Assembly: GCA_024680555.1 (NCBI GenBank)
Contig: JAILCC010000022.1
Coordinates: forward strand, 62,001 to 126,000
Direction: 5' to 3'
DNA: 64,000 bases
Origin: a bacterium
Lineage (GTDB): Bacteria > Cyanobacteriota > Vampirovibrionia > Gastranaerophilales > JAILCC01
Below, piece after piece: positions 53,714 through 63,135 of the stretch. The number at the start of each line of letters is the position of its first letter. Within the stretch, counting starts at the first letter, position 1. The position numbers and the translations under genes are program-made. Under the pieces are notes generated by a model, which had not been told where the DNA came from, searched no databases, and saw only the letters and a list, made by a program, of their open reading frames with translations.

Positions 53714-53854
53714 TTAACCGCTAAATGCTGATATTACAGGTTTGCTGCTATTTACTTGGCTGCTGCAATTATTTATTATACTTACCAAGTGTATGAACAT
53801 TAACAATAGTAGCAAGCTGCCGCTTATAAAGATTTTGCTGTTAATTTTACTCAT
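53714..53854 (-). CDS. Small 46-aa membrane-type peptide
   Basis: A short ORF read by eye from the minus strand. An N-terminal MSKINSKIFISGS is followed by LLLLLMFIHLVSIINNC and a polar tail. AGGGG lies about a dozen bases upstream, and the gene begins 29 bases after the end of the 69-aa gene on the same strand, so the two may be one transcript. The hydrophobic run could be a membrane anchor or signal peptide. No family recognised; existence is moderately supported. Confidence 0.4.
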   Translation of the reverse strand: MSKINSKIFISGSLLLLLMFIHLVSIINNCSSQVNSSKPVISAFSG

Positions 53855-53883
53855 CTTCTGCCCCTGCTCCAGTGCTGTCTAAC

Positions 53884-54093
53884 TTATGCCATTGCCATAA
53901 AACTGCTGCCTTGTGATGAACTGTCTTGTTGGTCAAAAGCAATTGCTCCTGATGTTTCTACGTTTTGTCTTTTAAATACCGGTTCTTGATTTTTTGCTAC
54001 TGTTGCAGTTGTTTCTGCGTTGTGTTGTTGGTTACCAGTTCTTGCTACTTGGTTTACACCGGTGCCGAAGCCCAAAATTCTTAAATCTGCCAT
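53884..54093 (-). CDS. Small hypothetical protein, 69 aa
   Basis: Unrecognised, hydrophilic, Gln/Ser/Ala-rich protein with an N-terminal MADLRILGFGTGVNQ and no membrane helix. A clear AGGAG ribosome-binding site precedes its ATG. It heads a possible two-gene unit with the 46-aa peptide downstream. Confidence 0.6.
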   Translation of the reverse strand: MADLRILGFGTGVNQVARTGNQQHNAETTATVAKNQEPVFKRQNVETSGAIAFDQQDSSSQGSSFMAMA

Positions 54094-54357
54094 AATCTAT
54101 TCTCCTATTTACTCTTTTCTTCTTTTTGATTTATTTAACCTGACACTTATATAAAAACGGAATAAAATGAGCATATTCAATTTTGTCTTTTTTTGTTACA
54201 AAAGTTAACATGGTGGTTGAAATCCGCAATATAAGCGGCTTTTATTTTTGGGTTTTTGCGTTTTGATGATGCATGTAACTTGATTTATTTTTTGTGCGCT
54301 TTTAATATTGTCATTGATGAAGTGTTCATCTCTGTTTTTGGAATGTATTTTGAAGGC
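54094..54357. other. Intergenic stretch, no gene seen
   Basis: AT-rich. It contains an imperfect hairpin (AATCCGC/GCGGCTT, 54221-54227 and 54235-54241) followed by T-rich bases, perhaps a weak terminator for a gene that is no longer there. No credible coding region. Confidence 0.4.
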
Positions 54358-54783
54358 TCAAAAGCAGGAGTAGCCAAAGGGTGAAGTATAAGGAAGGAAT
54401 GTGTTAAAAAATGCAAGGATAGCAATCCTTGCATTTTTTTGCGGAATATAACGGAAAATACTATGTTTATCCGATATATTATAAGTTAAGTGGGGTGCGA
54501 TTGTTCGCACCGTTTTAGGCTGAAGCATATCCTCTATATTTGGATACGATGAGGCATCTGTACGAGGTTTTAAGTCATTTTCTCTTGCAAAACAAGACGA
54601 AAGCAAAATACAAAATAATAAAATTATTGATATTTTAAAAAGATTTTTCGTAAGAAAATTAGTACTACAAACTGACCGAAAGGAAGTTCCTATAAAAATT
54701 TCTATAAGAAAAATATGGAAAAGGGAATAATTGTTGAAAGAAGACCGATTTTTCGCAAGATTTTGGGGTATTTCCTTAGCCAT
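54358..54783 (-). pseudogene. Lipoprotein-like ORF without a credible start
   Basis: Residues 50-66 of the open frame read as a signal peptide with lipobox (SIILLFCILLSSC), followed by a short polar mature part. The only start, 54783, would put about 50 residues before the signal peptide and overlaps the membrane gene at 54702-55055. No ATG, GTG or TTG lies near the signal peptide. The downstream end reads through a strong hairpin terminator at 54406-54439. A degraded lipoprotein gene is the simplest reading. Confidence 0.4.
54406..54439. terminator. Strong bidirectional terminator
   Basis: AAAAAATGCAAGGAT (54406-54420) pairs with ATCCTTGCATTTTTT (54425-54439) around a 4-base loop; a T run follows on each strand. 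Confidence 0.8.
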
Positions 54784-55055
54784 TCCGGAAGCGGGATTGT
54801 GATGAATTTACGCAAAACAAATTCAAAACCAATAAAAGGCAGTATTAATATTATCAGAAAAGATGTAAAAACGAATATACCTCCGATTATTGAGGCAAAG
54901 GCATATAGCGGAAATGAATTATCGGAATAAAAAGCACTTTCACAATACCAACTTATTGGTAGTATTACCAAGAATATAAAAAGAAGTATTGCCAAAAAGA
55001 TGTTGCCGATTATTGATAAAACATTTATTGAAAAATAGTTATTATAGTTAAACAT
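54702..55055 (-). CDS. Small membrane protein, 117 aa
   Basis: About three hydrophobic helices by eye (LSIIGNIFLAILLFIFLVIL, IIGGIFVFTSFLIILILPF, and a shorter final one). Unrecognised. No Shine-Dalgarno sequence is seen. A TATAAT lies seven bases before the ATG, so a leaderless transcript is possible. The gene overlaps the lipoprotein-like ORF by 82 bases in another frame. Function unknown. Confidence 0.5.
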   Translation of the reverse strand: MFNYNNYFSINVLSIIGNIFLAILLFIFLVILPISWYCESAFYSDNSFPLYAFASIIGGIFVFTSFLIILILPFIGFEFVLRKFITIPLPEWLRKYPKILRKIGLLSTIIPFSIFFL

Positions 55056-55191
55056 AGTGCTAATTATAGTACAGAAAGGGTAGAAATAAAAATTATTTAA
55101 GTATCATAAAATGTAGTTCCCAAAGATTTTGTAATGACAAAATTAAAATAAACGTTATAATATAAATGCAACACATTATTTAGCTGTTTTC

Positions 55192-56994
55192 ATGAAAATC
55201 TTTAAAAAATTTTTGAATGTTTTTTTTACATTCTTTTTTGTATCTTTTGCAATAAATATTTTCGCTCCTGTATTATTTCAGTCAGAATGTAATCCATACT
55301 TGCGTGCGCTTTTTACGATAATAAGCATACTTGCAGCAATAAAACTTATATCGTTTAATAAACAGATGTGGAAAAAAATAATAAAAATATGGATACCTTT
55401 AATTGTTTTTAGCTTGATTTTTGTTGGGTGTGTTATTGGAATGTTATATGCGTATCCTAATCAAATAGGACTTTCATATTGGAGTATATTTTTAACCTTT
55501 TTAACCGTGTTGATTATATTTTTGTTTAATAAAATTTTGCTTCAAAATACTAAATATTGGCAAAAATATATTTTGTTGGGAATGTTTTTATACATAATAG
55601 TATTTATAACATCTGCTATTATGGATATTAAAGGTTTTGCAAATCATGATAACGCTATTATTTGGATAGCAGATAAAGAAAAAGCTATAAAAATTAATGA
55701 AGGCGTACACAATGTATATTCAAGAGTATTTGTAGAAAATAATGGATATACTATTCATACATTGGGAAAGTATCCTGCCCCTCAATTTGATAATGATATG
55801 ATATCTATTGCAACGGAATATAGATATGATAAGGATGTTAAAATTTTACTTTATTCAAAGTACTCTGGAACATTGATTTATAACTACGAAATGCAAAAAA
55901 GGAAAACCCAGAAAGCCTATGAAAAATATTACAATAGGTTAGTTTTAAAAATAAAGGGTATTTCGTCATCTGATATTTATTTTAAAAGTTCAGATGATAA
56001 TAATACGAAAATTATTATTAACATAAATATTTTTGACGGTTATGATGTAGAAAAAATACGTGCCACAGTAAATAAGCTTTTTGAATGTTACGAAAAAAGA
56101 GAAATTAATACTAACATTGTACCTAATCTACCGGCAAGTTTATTTTTTACATATAGGGATAGAATGGATGAACCATATAAAGCAAAGAAATATGATGAAG
56201 TTTTAAAATTGATAAAAGAAGCTCAAAATAAATTACCAAAAGATGATGTTGGACAAGATTATTTGGCAGCATCTTTTGAGTGTGTCAATCAAAAACTCTA
56301 TTGGACAAAGAAAATAGAACAAAATCCAAATAATGCTGAATATTATGTTAAACGAGGTGATATAAGCAAAAAAAGCAAGCAAATATGTTATGATGCTTAT
56401 GAAGGTGATATTGACAGAATTAATGATTACAAAAAGGCTCTGGAAAAGAACCCAAAACTATATTATTTGTATGAAGAAATAGGAGATATTATTCTTTACT
56501 ATGAGTATCCAAGTACAAAAGTAGAACATTCCCGTTTGTATGAGAAATTGGTATATTACTATAAAGCGTTAAAATATGCAGAAAATGGCAATAAGTTGCA
56601 ATTAAAAATCGCCGATGTCTATGAAAAATTAGATGATTATGAAAAAGCTTTGCAAATTTATGAAAAAATCCCGAATAAAATGATGATTACACCAGTCAAG
56701 AGGATACCTAACGGTTTTGGTAAAGAAAATATCTGGTTTTACTGGGGAAATCAAGATGTGTATTCCGATATGTATAGGTGTTATTGGATATTGGGACAAT
56801 ACGATAAGGCAAGAAGTGTTGCTATAAAACGACTTGAAACTAATAGCAAAAAATCAGATGAAGATGAAATAAGACAAGAAATTTATAACAAGATTTTTTA
56901 CCTTGATATAAAAATGAAAAATTATAAATTAGCAAAACAAGATGCTAAGAACTGTTCAAGATTTGTGTGTAAGATAATAAAAAAATTACCATAA
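55192..56994 (+). CDS. TPR-containing membrane protein
   Basis: A 600-aa protein, distinctly more AT-rich than its neighbours. Residues 1-150 hold about four membrane helices (FLNVFFTFFFVSFAINIFAPV; IWIPLIVFSLIFVGCVIGML; and others). A soluble domain at 165-320 is unnamed. The C-terminal third has TPR-like helical pairs (DDYEKALQIYEKIPNK, NPNNAEYYVKRGDI). No Shine-Dalgarno sequence is visible. It may sense or assemble something at the inner membrane. Unlike codon use suggests recent acquisition. Confidence 0.65.
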   Translation: MKIFKKFLNVFFTFFFVSFAINIFAPVLFQSECNPYLRALFTIISILAAIKLISFNKQMWKKIIKIWIPLIVFSLIFVGCVIGMLYAYPNQIGLSYWSIFLTFLTVLIIFLFNKILLQNTKYWQKYILLGMFLYIIVFITSAIMDIKGFANHDNAIIWIADKEKAIKINEGVHNVYSRVFVENNGYTIHTLGKYPAPQFDNDMISIATEYRYDKDVKILLYSKYSGTLIYNYEMQKRKTQKAYEKYYNRLVLKIKGISSSDIYFKSSDDNNTKIIININIFDGYDVEKIRATVNKLFECYEKREINTNIVPNLPASLFFTYRDRMDEPYKAKKYDEVLKLIKEAQNKLPKDDVGQDYLAASFECVNQKLYWTKKIEQNPNNAEYYVKRGDISKKSKQICYDAYEGDIDRINDYKKALEKNPKLYYLYEEIGDIILYYEYPSTKVEHSRLYEKLVYYYKALKYAENGNKLQLKIADVYEKLDDYEKALQIYEKIPNKMMITPVKRIPNGFGKENIWFYWGNQDVYSDMYRCYWILGQYDKARSVAIKRLETNSKKSDEDEIRQEIYNKIFYLDIKMKNYKLAKQDAKNCSRFVCKIIKKLP

Positions 56995-57106
56995 TCTTTG
57001 TATATAGTTATGGTGCTGTGGGTAAGTTCATGTATTCTATTTTACCGAATATGTGAATTTGCTGTGCTAAAAGTTGAAGATTATATTAAACAGGAAAGGA
57101 TTTATT

Positions 57107-57856
57107 ATGAGTGAAAACATTTATGAAAACTACAAGAAGAATATGATTGTAAAAACCAATAAATATGCTAAGGCATATGGTGTGGGATTTTCCAAAACAA
57201 CACCAGCTTGGAATGATGGAGCTGATGCATTTAGACATGTATTTATGCAAGCTTCCCAAACCCTAAAATGGTCATCTGCGGGTGCAAGTATAGCTGGGGG
57301 GATTCATGAAATAATGGGGAATATAAATTCCAATCAAGACCCCAGAGAAAGCAATATGGATACTTGGAATAATGCTGTTGGCAGAGAAATAGGAGTAGAG
57401 GTTAGAAACGAAATTAAGGGCAAAAATTATTCTCAAGATAAAATAGATGAAATAATTGCAAGAAAAACATATGAAAGATTGAAGTCCGGAGATTTAATAA
57501 CCGATTTAAACGATAAAAGAGATTATAAAAAGGATTTTAAGAACAGAAAAAATAATATAAGTACAACTAATCCTATTCCAAAATTGGAAGGACATGTTGA
57601 AATAGATGAGTTTAAAAATAATAAAAATCCTTATGAAGTTCCGGAAGATAAAATCTATACTTTTGAGGAAATTAGTATGATGAAACCTGAAGAATTTCGT
57701 TCGCAACAGGATAGAATTTTATCTGATTTTGTTGACAGAAAAATGATTCATGATTACGAAGCAGCGGAAAAAGTTCAAAGCGGTGAACTTATTTATGTCC
57801 AACCGTATGAGAGAACTGACGGAACAAAAGTAAACGGTTATTATCGTAGAAAATAA
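57107..57856 (+). CDS. DAFRH-motif protein (DUF6973-like), phage-flank cargo
   Basis: A 249-aa protein. NDGADAFRHVFMQA and GGIHEIMGN, with MDTWNNAVGREIG later, match the histidine-rich pattern I associate with DUF6973-like, possibly toxin-related proteins; the match is tentative. Its C-terminal part is hydrophilic. AGGAAAGG provides a clear ribosome-binding site. ATG 57107 is preferred to the earlier in-frame start. A terminator follows, isolating it from the phage genes, so it may be a moron-type cargo gene. Confidence 0.55.
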   Translation: MSENIYENYKKNMIVKTNKYAKAYGVGFSKTTPAWNDGADAFRHVFMQASQTLKWSSAGASIAGGIHEIMGNINSNQDPRESNMDTWNNAVGREIGVEVRNEIKGKNYSQDKIDEIIARKTYERLKSGDLITDLNDKRDYKKDFKNRKNNISTTNPIPKLEGHVEIDEFKNNKNPYEVPEDKIYTFEEISMMKPEEFRSQQDRILSDFVDRKMIHDYEAAEKVQSGELIYVQPYERTDGTKVNGYYRRK

Positions 57857-57883
57857 ATAAAATTAAAATTTTCAGTTCATTTC

Positions 57884-57911
57884 CGCAGAGTACTTTACTC
57901 TGCGTTTTTTT
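57884..57911 (+). terminator. Terminator before the phage genes
   Basis: CGCAGAGTA (57884-57892) pairs with TACTCTGCG (57896-57904) around a 3-base loop; seven T follow. It separates the DAFRH protein gene from the portal gene. Confidence 0.9.
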
Positions 57912-57977
57912 GTGCAAATTTCGCTGATGCGAATTTTATATAAAATTTAGTTTTGTTTTCAGAAAGGAGAGTATTTT

Positions 57978-59654
57978 ATGAAAACCGTTGATTTTCAGAG
58001 CAGCGTAGATATCTCTGATAAGAATTTTTTGGTGAATATGGTTTCATCTTCGTTTGATGAACTTGATTCACAAAGACAAAAACAAAAGGCTGATATTAAA
58101 GAAGTTGAGGATGCAATTTTTTTAAAATCGCCTGACAAATTCCAAATGACTGATTTGTTTGAACTTTATCAAACATTTAAAGCTCATGTATGGGAAAATC
58201 TCTATTCAAATTTGGAGTCGCTTTTTGACGTTAAAGGTATGAATGAAGCGAGCGAAAAAACTGCAGCGTTGCAAAAGTACAATTTGCAAAAGTATTTTGA
58301 ACTCGGAAAACTCCAAAATGTTCTTGATGATGCTGTTGATTTTTTAATCAGAAAGTCGGAAGCTATCGTTTTTGTCGGTTGGAAAACTGAAGAAAAGTTT
58401 GTCCGCCGAAAGAAGATTATTCCGCTTTTTGATAAAGTGACTAAAAAAACACAAAAGAAAAAGCAGATTGTCATTGAACGTAAAAAAGTCTATGACGGAC
58501 TTGATTTGAGAGCGATTGACCCGGAAAATATCGTATTTGATGTGGATAAACAAAATTATTTTATCTATCAAACATACGTAACATTAGAGGAGTTGTCCTG
58601 CATAAAGGGGTTTAATTTTCTTGATGAAGAAACAATATCTCAAATAAGGACGTATGTTGATTCCGCAAGTAAAAAGAAAAACGTCAAAGGTCTTGTTGAT
58701 GACAAAATTGAATTGTTGGAGTATTGGGGTGATATAAAGCTCTCTGACGGTAGCGTTGCCAAAAATCAAGTGGTTGCGGTCGCCGCAAGGCAATTTGTTA
58801 TTCGTCAGGAATTAAATCCATACATTATCAAGCCATTTGTCGTGATGAATATTTTAAAAGACCCCGAAACAAACAGAGGATTTGTTTATCTGAAAACTGC
58901 ATTACCAATGAAGGAAAAGTCGCAGCAAATATTTATAAACCAATTAAGGGCTCTTGAATTTGTAACCAATCCTGCGTATCTTGCGCCAAAAGGTGCATTC
59001 AGTAATATTGACCAAGATGCGCAGCCGGGCAAAATCATTGAATATGAACCCTCTTTGATGCCGCAAGCGCCTACACCTTTAAATATGGCAGGGGCATTGC
59101 AAGGCTGGGAATTTTTGAGTTATTTGAAAAATGTCGAAGAAACATCTACGGGGATATTTAAGAATTTTACCGGAGTTATTGACAAAACACGTAGCGCAAC
59201 AGAAGTGCAGGCAACGGTTGGTGGACAAAACTCAAGGCTGGCAATGATTATCGATTTAATTAACCAGTATCTCGTTATTCCTGTTATAGAAAAATCGGCT
59301 GAATTGATAGCGAATTTGATTTTTGAAAAGGAAGAAATTTTTGTTACGGAAGATGAAAACCAAAGAACGGAAATAATAGATGATAACGTTAGAGATGGTG
59401 ATTATAAGTATCTTTACGGTGACAGAAATGCGGTTCAGTTGAGAAGATTTAAGCTGAAAGAGATGTTTGATATTTGTTCGAATATGCTCAACCTTTTCCC
59501 CGATTTGAAAGAGGGAATAAACTCTGCTGAGGCTTTGAAATTTGTTCTCGAACAGTATGGTTACGATAATTTTGAAAGGTTTAAAAAGGATGAATTTTCT
59601 GGAAAATCTGACGACTCATCAGCTTCTTTTGCTAAGAGGAATGATGAAGTCTAA
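57978..59654 (+). CDS. Phage portal protein
   Basis: A 558-aa portal-like protein. DGLDLRAIDPENIVFDVDKQNYFIY is a segment of the portal core, and the later KSQQIFINQLRALEFVTNPAYLAP and GIFKNFTGVIDKTRSATEVQATV belong to the clip/stem region of podoviral-type portals. Portals form the dodecameric vertex through which DNA passes. No phage family can be named with certainty. It has AGAAAGGAG upstream and a 65-base overlap with the next small gene. Confidence 0.82.
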   Translation: MKTVDFQSSVDISDKNFLVNMVSSSFDELDSQRQKQKADIKEVEDAIFLKSPDKFQMTDLFELYQTFKAHVWENLYSNLESLFDVKGMNEASEKTAALQKYNLQKYFELGKLQNVLDDAVDFLIRKSEAIVFVGWKTEEKFVRRKKIIPLFDKVTKKTQKKKQIVIERKKVYDGLDLRAIDPENIVFDVDKQNYFIYQTYVTLEELSCIKGFNFLDEETISQIRTYVDSASKKKNVKGLVDDKIELLEYWGDIKLSDGSVAKNQVVAVAARQFVIRQELNPYIIKPFVVMNILKDPETNRGFVYLKTALPMKEKSQQIFINQLRALEFVTNPAYLAPKGAFSNIDQDAQPGKIIEYEPSLMPQAPTPLNMAGALQGWEFLSYLKNVEETSTGIFKNFTGVIDKTRSATEVQATVGGQNSRLAMIIDLINQYLVIPVIEKSAELIANLIFEKEEIFVTEDENQRTEIIDDNVRDGDYKYLYGDRNAVQLRRFKLKEMFDICSNMLNLFPDLKEGINSAEALKFVLEQYGYDNFERFKKDEFSGKSDDSSASFAKRNDEV

Positions 59655-59787
59655 TGAATGGAAAATATTTAAAGAGTACGTAAAAGAGCTTGTTATGGCA
59701 TATCTTAATACCGCAGAAAGTAAAGATTTTTTGCGGGGAATTAAATTTGCCGTGGCAAAGTTCGAAGAAGAAATAGAAAGGATATGA
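59590..59787 (+). CDS. Small phage protein, 65 aa
   Basis: A short helical protein beginning MNFLENLTTHQLLLLRGMM with a charged tail. It overlaps the portal 3' end by 65 bases, with AAAAAGG just before ATG 59590. Its stop overlaps a possible earlier start of the tail-collar gene. No family recognised. Similar small ORFs at this position in phages can be head-tail adaptors, but that is unproven here. Confidence 0.6.
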   Translation: MNFLENLTTHQLLLLRGMMKSNEWKIFKEYVKELVMAYLNTAESKDFLRGIKFAVAKFEEEIERI

Positions 59788-59789
59788 TT

Positions 59790-60482
59790 ATGACCAGTAT
59801 AAATTACAATGAATTTCAGCCGGGACAAGGTGTCAGCGCACCGGCGCTAAATGAAAATTTTACGCTGACAAATAATGCGATGGAAAATATGGAGCTTACA
59901 TTAAATTCTGCAATAAGTTCTCTAACCTCAACAACCACACTGAAAGCAGATAAAAACGGTAGCAGTACGGAGAGTTTTTATGTTGCTGATGCAACAGAAG
60001 AGACACAGGCGGTAAATCTTCGCCAGTTGAACGCTTCGGCATTGACTGTTATAGGCTCTGTTATTTGGTATGCAGGAAGCAGTGCGCCTGATGGGTATTT
60101 GCTCTGTGACGGTTCTGATGTTTCAAGAGAAACATATTCCGATTTATTTAACGTTATTGGTGTAAGATACGGTGCGGGAGATTCTGCAAATACCTTTACA
60201 TTACCGAATTTGATAGGAAAATTTGCAGAGGGCGCTTTATCCGCAGGTACATATAAGAACGCAGGATTGCCTAATATTACGGGACGAATTTGCGGCGAAA
60301 TGGGAACATATCCCAATGGGGCTTTTCACAAAACCGGTACTACTGAGGGTAGTACCGCAACAAGCGGTTCTTCCGTTGATGATACTTATGCATTTGATGC
60401 ATCCAGATGTTCTTCTGTTTACGGCAGGTCTTCCACCGTCCAGCCGGCATCGTTGACGTTGTTACCCTGTATTAAATATTAG
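59790..60482 (+). CDS. Tail collar domain protein
   Basis: A 230-aa protein. VIGSVIWYAGSSAPDGYLLCDGSDVSRETYSDLFNVIGVRYG, read in parts, is the phage tail collar fold, and NTFTLPNLIGKF is its continuation. Its N-terminal coiled-coil-like segment and Ser/Thr-rich tail suit a fibre or tail-tip trimer. ATG 59790 is preferred over 59784 because AAAGGA gives better spacing. Confidence 0.85.
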   Translation: MTSINYNEFQPGQGVSAPALNENFTLTNNAMENMELTLNSAISSLTSTTTLKADKNGSSTESFYVADATEETQAVNLRQLNASALTVIGSVIWYAGSSAPDGYLLCDGSDVSRETYSDLFNVIGVRYGAGDSANTFTLPNLIGKFAEGALSAGTYKNAGLPNITGRICGEMGTYPNGAFHKTGTTEGSTATSGSSVDDTYAFDASRCSSVYGRSSTVQPASLTLLPCIKY

Positions 60483-60496
60483 GAAAGGAGTTCAAT

Positions 60497-60859
60497 ATGT
60501 TAAAAATAAAAGTTGGCGAACAAAAGCCCGTAAACTACACAATAAAAGTAAAATCTACTAATCTTCCGATAAATTTGGTAAATTCAACAATAATTTTCCA
60601 ACTAAAGGAAAATCCCGAGCAAATATCCGATTTTTTAATTGAAAAAACTATTACGGAAACTTCTAACCAATATGATTCCGGAAAAATTTATGATGCGCAG
60701 AACGGTAAGTTTTCAGTGTTTTTTAAATCAGAAGACACTTTGTTTTTGGATGTAAACAAGGATTATTACTATACTTTGTGGCGGGTTTACGAAAATACAA
60801 AAGAAGTTATTTCGGCAAGCGGAACAAAAGTGGAACAGTTTATGGCTTGTCCGGCATAA
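60497..60859 (+). CDS. Phage baseplate/tail-associated protein (BppU N-terminal-like)
   Basis: A 120-aa beta-rich protein: MLKIKVGEQKPVNYTIKV opens it and TLFLDVNKDYYYTLWRVYENT lies near the end. The strand pattern recalls phage baseplate upper-protein N-terminal domains, but I cannot confirm it. AGGAAAGGAG precedes the start; it sits between tail-collar and receptor-binding genes. Confidence 0.55.
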   Translation: MLKIKVGEQKPVNYTIKVKSTNLPINLVNSTIIFQLKENPEQISDFLIEKTITETSNQYDSGKIYDAQNGKFSVFFKSEDTLFLDVNKDYYYTLWRVYENTKEVISASGTKVEQFMACPA

Positions 60860-60871
60860 GGAGATTTTAAT

Positions 60872-63109
60872 ATGAATGAGAATACTATAGAAATATTAAA
60901 TACCGACGTGATTATTGAGTGTTCGGATGAAAATGATATCGCTATTGATGTTGGTAACACAATGATTTTTGATTACAATTATTTGTATGACAAGCCAAGT
61001 ATAAATTCAGTCCAACTTGCGGGAAACAAAACATCCTGTGATTTGGGACTTGCTTCGGTTGAAGATATGTCTGCAAAAGAAGATGTGGCAAATAAGATCG
61101 GAGTATTGGATGCAAGTGTAAATAATACTCAATATCCTACCGCAAAATGTGTGAGAGAGGGGTTGTTGAGTAAGGCTGATACCGCTTTATCTAATCTTTC
61201 CGCACAAGGACAGGCGATTATTGATTCAAAAGCCGATGTTAATTTAAGCAACCTGTCTGCAGCTGCAGCGGAACATCTTAATTCGCTTGCGTGTTACGAA
61301 AATACCGGAGAATTATTGACGGATGCGGAGGGCTTGGCAAATCTGAAAAACTATGCACATTCTGCATTTGACCGCACAAAATTTACAATCTCAGGAAATC
61401 CGCTAATAACTGATGACGGTGTGGCGAGCGGGTTTAGTTCGTCTGATAAAATAAGCGCAACTATATTGCAAGCTTATGATATTGTTAATTTTACCTATAC
61501 TACAACCTGTCGATTTATATATGATTCTTCTATACCGACAGGGGCGGTAATATATAGAGTTGGAAGGTTTTTAGTCGATTTAGATATTGGAAATTCCAAA
61601 TTAAGATTACAAGGGCACGATACAAACAGTACGATGGTGAACTTTGCGAGAATTGCATTGCCTGAACTAAATAGCGGTGATGTGTTGGATATTAAGACTT
61701 CATTTAATTCAACGCAGCAATCGATTTCAGTATCTATAAACGGAAATACTCCTATTAGTGCTAGCGCTTCAGGTGCTCCAAGAACCGAGGTGATATCGGA
61801 TATTCCTGTTTATATAGGTGTTGACGTTTCAACCAATCCGCTTACTCATGGCGAAGTCGATTTGAAGTTCTTATCAGTTTGTATTGACGGCATTTCTGTT
61901 TTTTCGGGTAATCAAACAGGTATAGACGAAATAAAGACAGATGATTACACAATAACAGGAACTCCTGCCCTCACTGCTGATGGGGTTGCAAGCGGTTTTA
62001 CCACTTCAAATTACATTTCAAAAACAATAACAGGAACATTATCAAAGGATACGCCTTTTGAATTTGATTTCTCGTTCAAAACTCCTGAGGCATTCGGAGG
62101 GCAACAGACAATATGGGGTATTGATAATAATACCCGTGCATATATTGGCAACACAGGAACATTATATGTGCTATATCTTGGCGTTTCCAAAGGTGTATTA
62201 CTTGCTGCAGGTACCGAATATGATATGAAGCTAGTGTATGACGGTGCGCAGTTTGTTTTAAGATACAAAAGAAGTACGGATGTCGCTTATATGGCTTTAG
62301 AGCCAACGAGTGTTGCAAGTGCAAATGTTTTGACGAATCCGAATTTCGGTATAGGTATTTTAGCAAGTTCGCTTAATAATCCTTTTTACGGAACTATCGA
62401 CTTAAATAAAATAAGGTTGTATATTAATGGAAACTTGATTTGGCAACCTTGTATGAAGATACCGTACACACAAAGCAAAACAGGTTCAAAAATCGTTGAG
62501 GCTGCTTATAGAACTAGAGTAAATGATATGTATAATCAGCTAGGATATGCGCCGTATTACACATTATCAGATAATGATTTTACGCTTCAGCAGGGTGAAA
62601 TATACGGTATTATCGCAAAAACAGATGAGAAAACAAAACAAAACAAATCTGATTTGCAGACAAAAGCTGACAAAAATTTGGGCAATGTTCTTTCGTCTAT
62701 TACTTCAATACCGCCCAATGCTCTGACAAATATTGACGGTCAATGGATTGACAGCCATTATGTAATTGCTGACTGGGTAAGTGCATCTGCATCAGACAGG
62801 ACGTATTCTTTGAGTACGTATTTGCCTAATGATGGTTATAGTTATGAGGTAATGTTTTCCGCTATTTGCGAAACGGATTCTGCTTCGGGAAGCAAGGCTG
62901 GTGTCGCCATAATCACGGATGTTATAACATCTTCAAATTGTTTGATATGCCGATGTCAAACCAGAGCGGCAGCATCTATTCGTTCCGCAGGTACGGTTGT
63001 TGTTCCTGTTGGTACGTCAAGAATTGTAACTGTAATCGGCGGTACTACCCTAACCGGTACATTTATTTTGTATGCAAATGCGTATCGCCGTATAGGTACA
63101 AATGTTTAG
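60872..63109 (+). CDS. Phage receptor-binding/tail-fibre protein with two LamG-like repeats
   Basis: A 745-aa structural protein. Residues 1-160 hold a helical and beta region with several KAD/NLS-rich fibre-type repeats (LSKADTALSNLS, KADVNLSNLSAAA). Two LamG-like modules follow, about residues 170-350 and 357-545, aligned by KFTISGNPLITDDGVASGF and DYTITGTPALTADGVASGF. The remaining part includes a second helical linker and a beta-rich tip. Such proteins bind host-surface glycans. Confidence 0.75.
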   Translation: MNENTIEILNTDVIIECSDENDIAIDVGNTMIFDYNYLYDKPSINSVQLAGNKTSCDLGLASVEDMSAKEDVANKIGVLDASVNNTQYPTAKCVREGLLSKADTALSNLSAQGQAIIDSKADVNLSNLSAAAAEHLNSLACYENTGELLTDAEGLANLKNYAHSAFDRTKFTISGNPLITDDGVASGFSSSDKISATILQAYDIVNFTYTTTCRFIYDSSIPTGAVIYRVGRFLVDLDIGNSKLRLQGHDTNSTMVNFARIALPELNSGDVLDIKTSFNSTQQSISVSINGNTPISASASGAPRTEVISDIPVYIGVDVSTNPLTHGEVDLKFLSVCIDGISVFSGNQTGIDEIKTDDYTITGTPALTADGVASGFTTSNYISKTITGTLSKDTPFEFDFSFKTPEAFGGQQTIWGIDNNTRAYIGNTGTLYVLYLGVSKGVLLAAGTEYDMKLVYDGAQFVLRYKRSTDVAYMALEPTSVASANVLTNPNFGIGILASSLNNPFYGTIDLNKIRLYINGNLIWQPCMKIPYTQSKTGSKIVEAAYRTRVNDMYNQLGYAPYYTLSDNDFTLQQGEIYGIIAKTDEKTKQNKSDLQTKADKNLGNVLSSITSIPPNALTNIDGQWIDSHYVIADWVSASASDRTYSLSTYLPNDGYSYEVMFSAICETDSASGSKAGVAIITDVITSSNCLICRCQTRAAASIRSAGTVVVPVGTSRIVTVIGGTTLTGTFILYANAYRRIGTNV

Positions 63110-63135
63110 TTGATTTCCAAGAAAGGATATTTATT

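Noticed and set aside
54191-54210. Near-palindrome TTGTTACAAAAGTTAAC
   Set aside because: Imperfect, AT-rich, and not near a start with a supported promoter.
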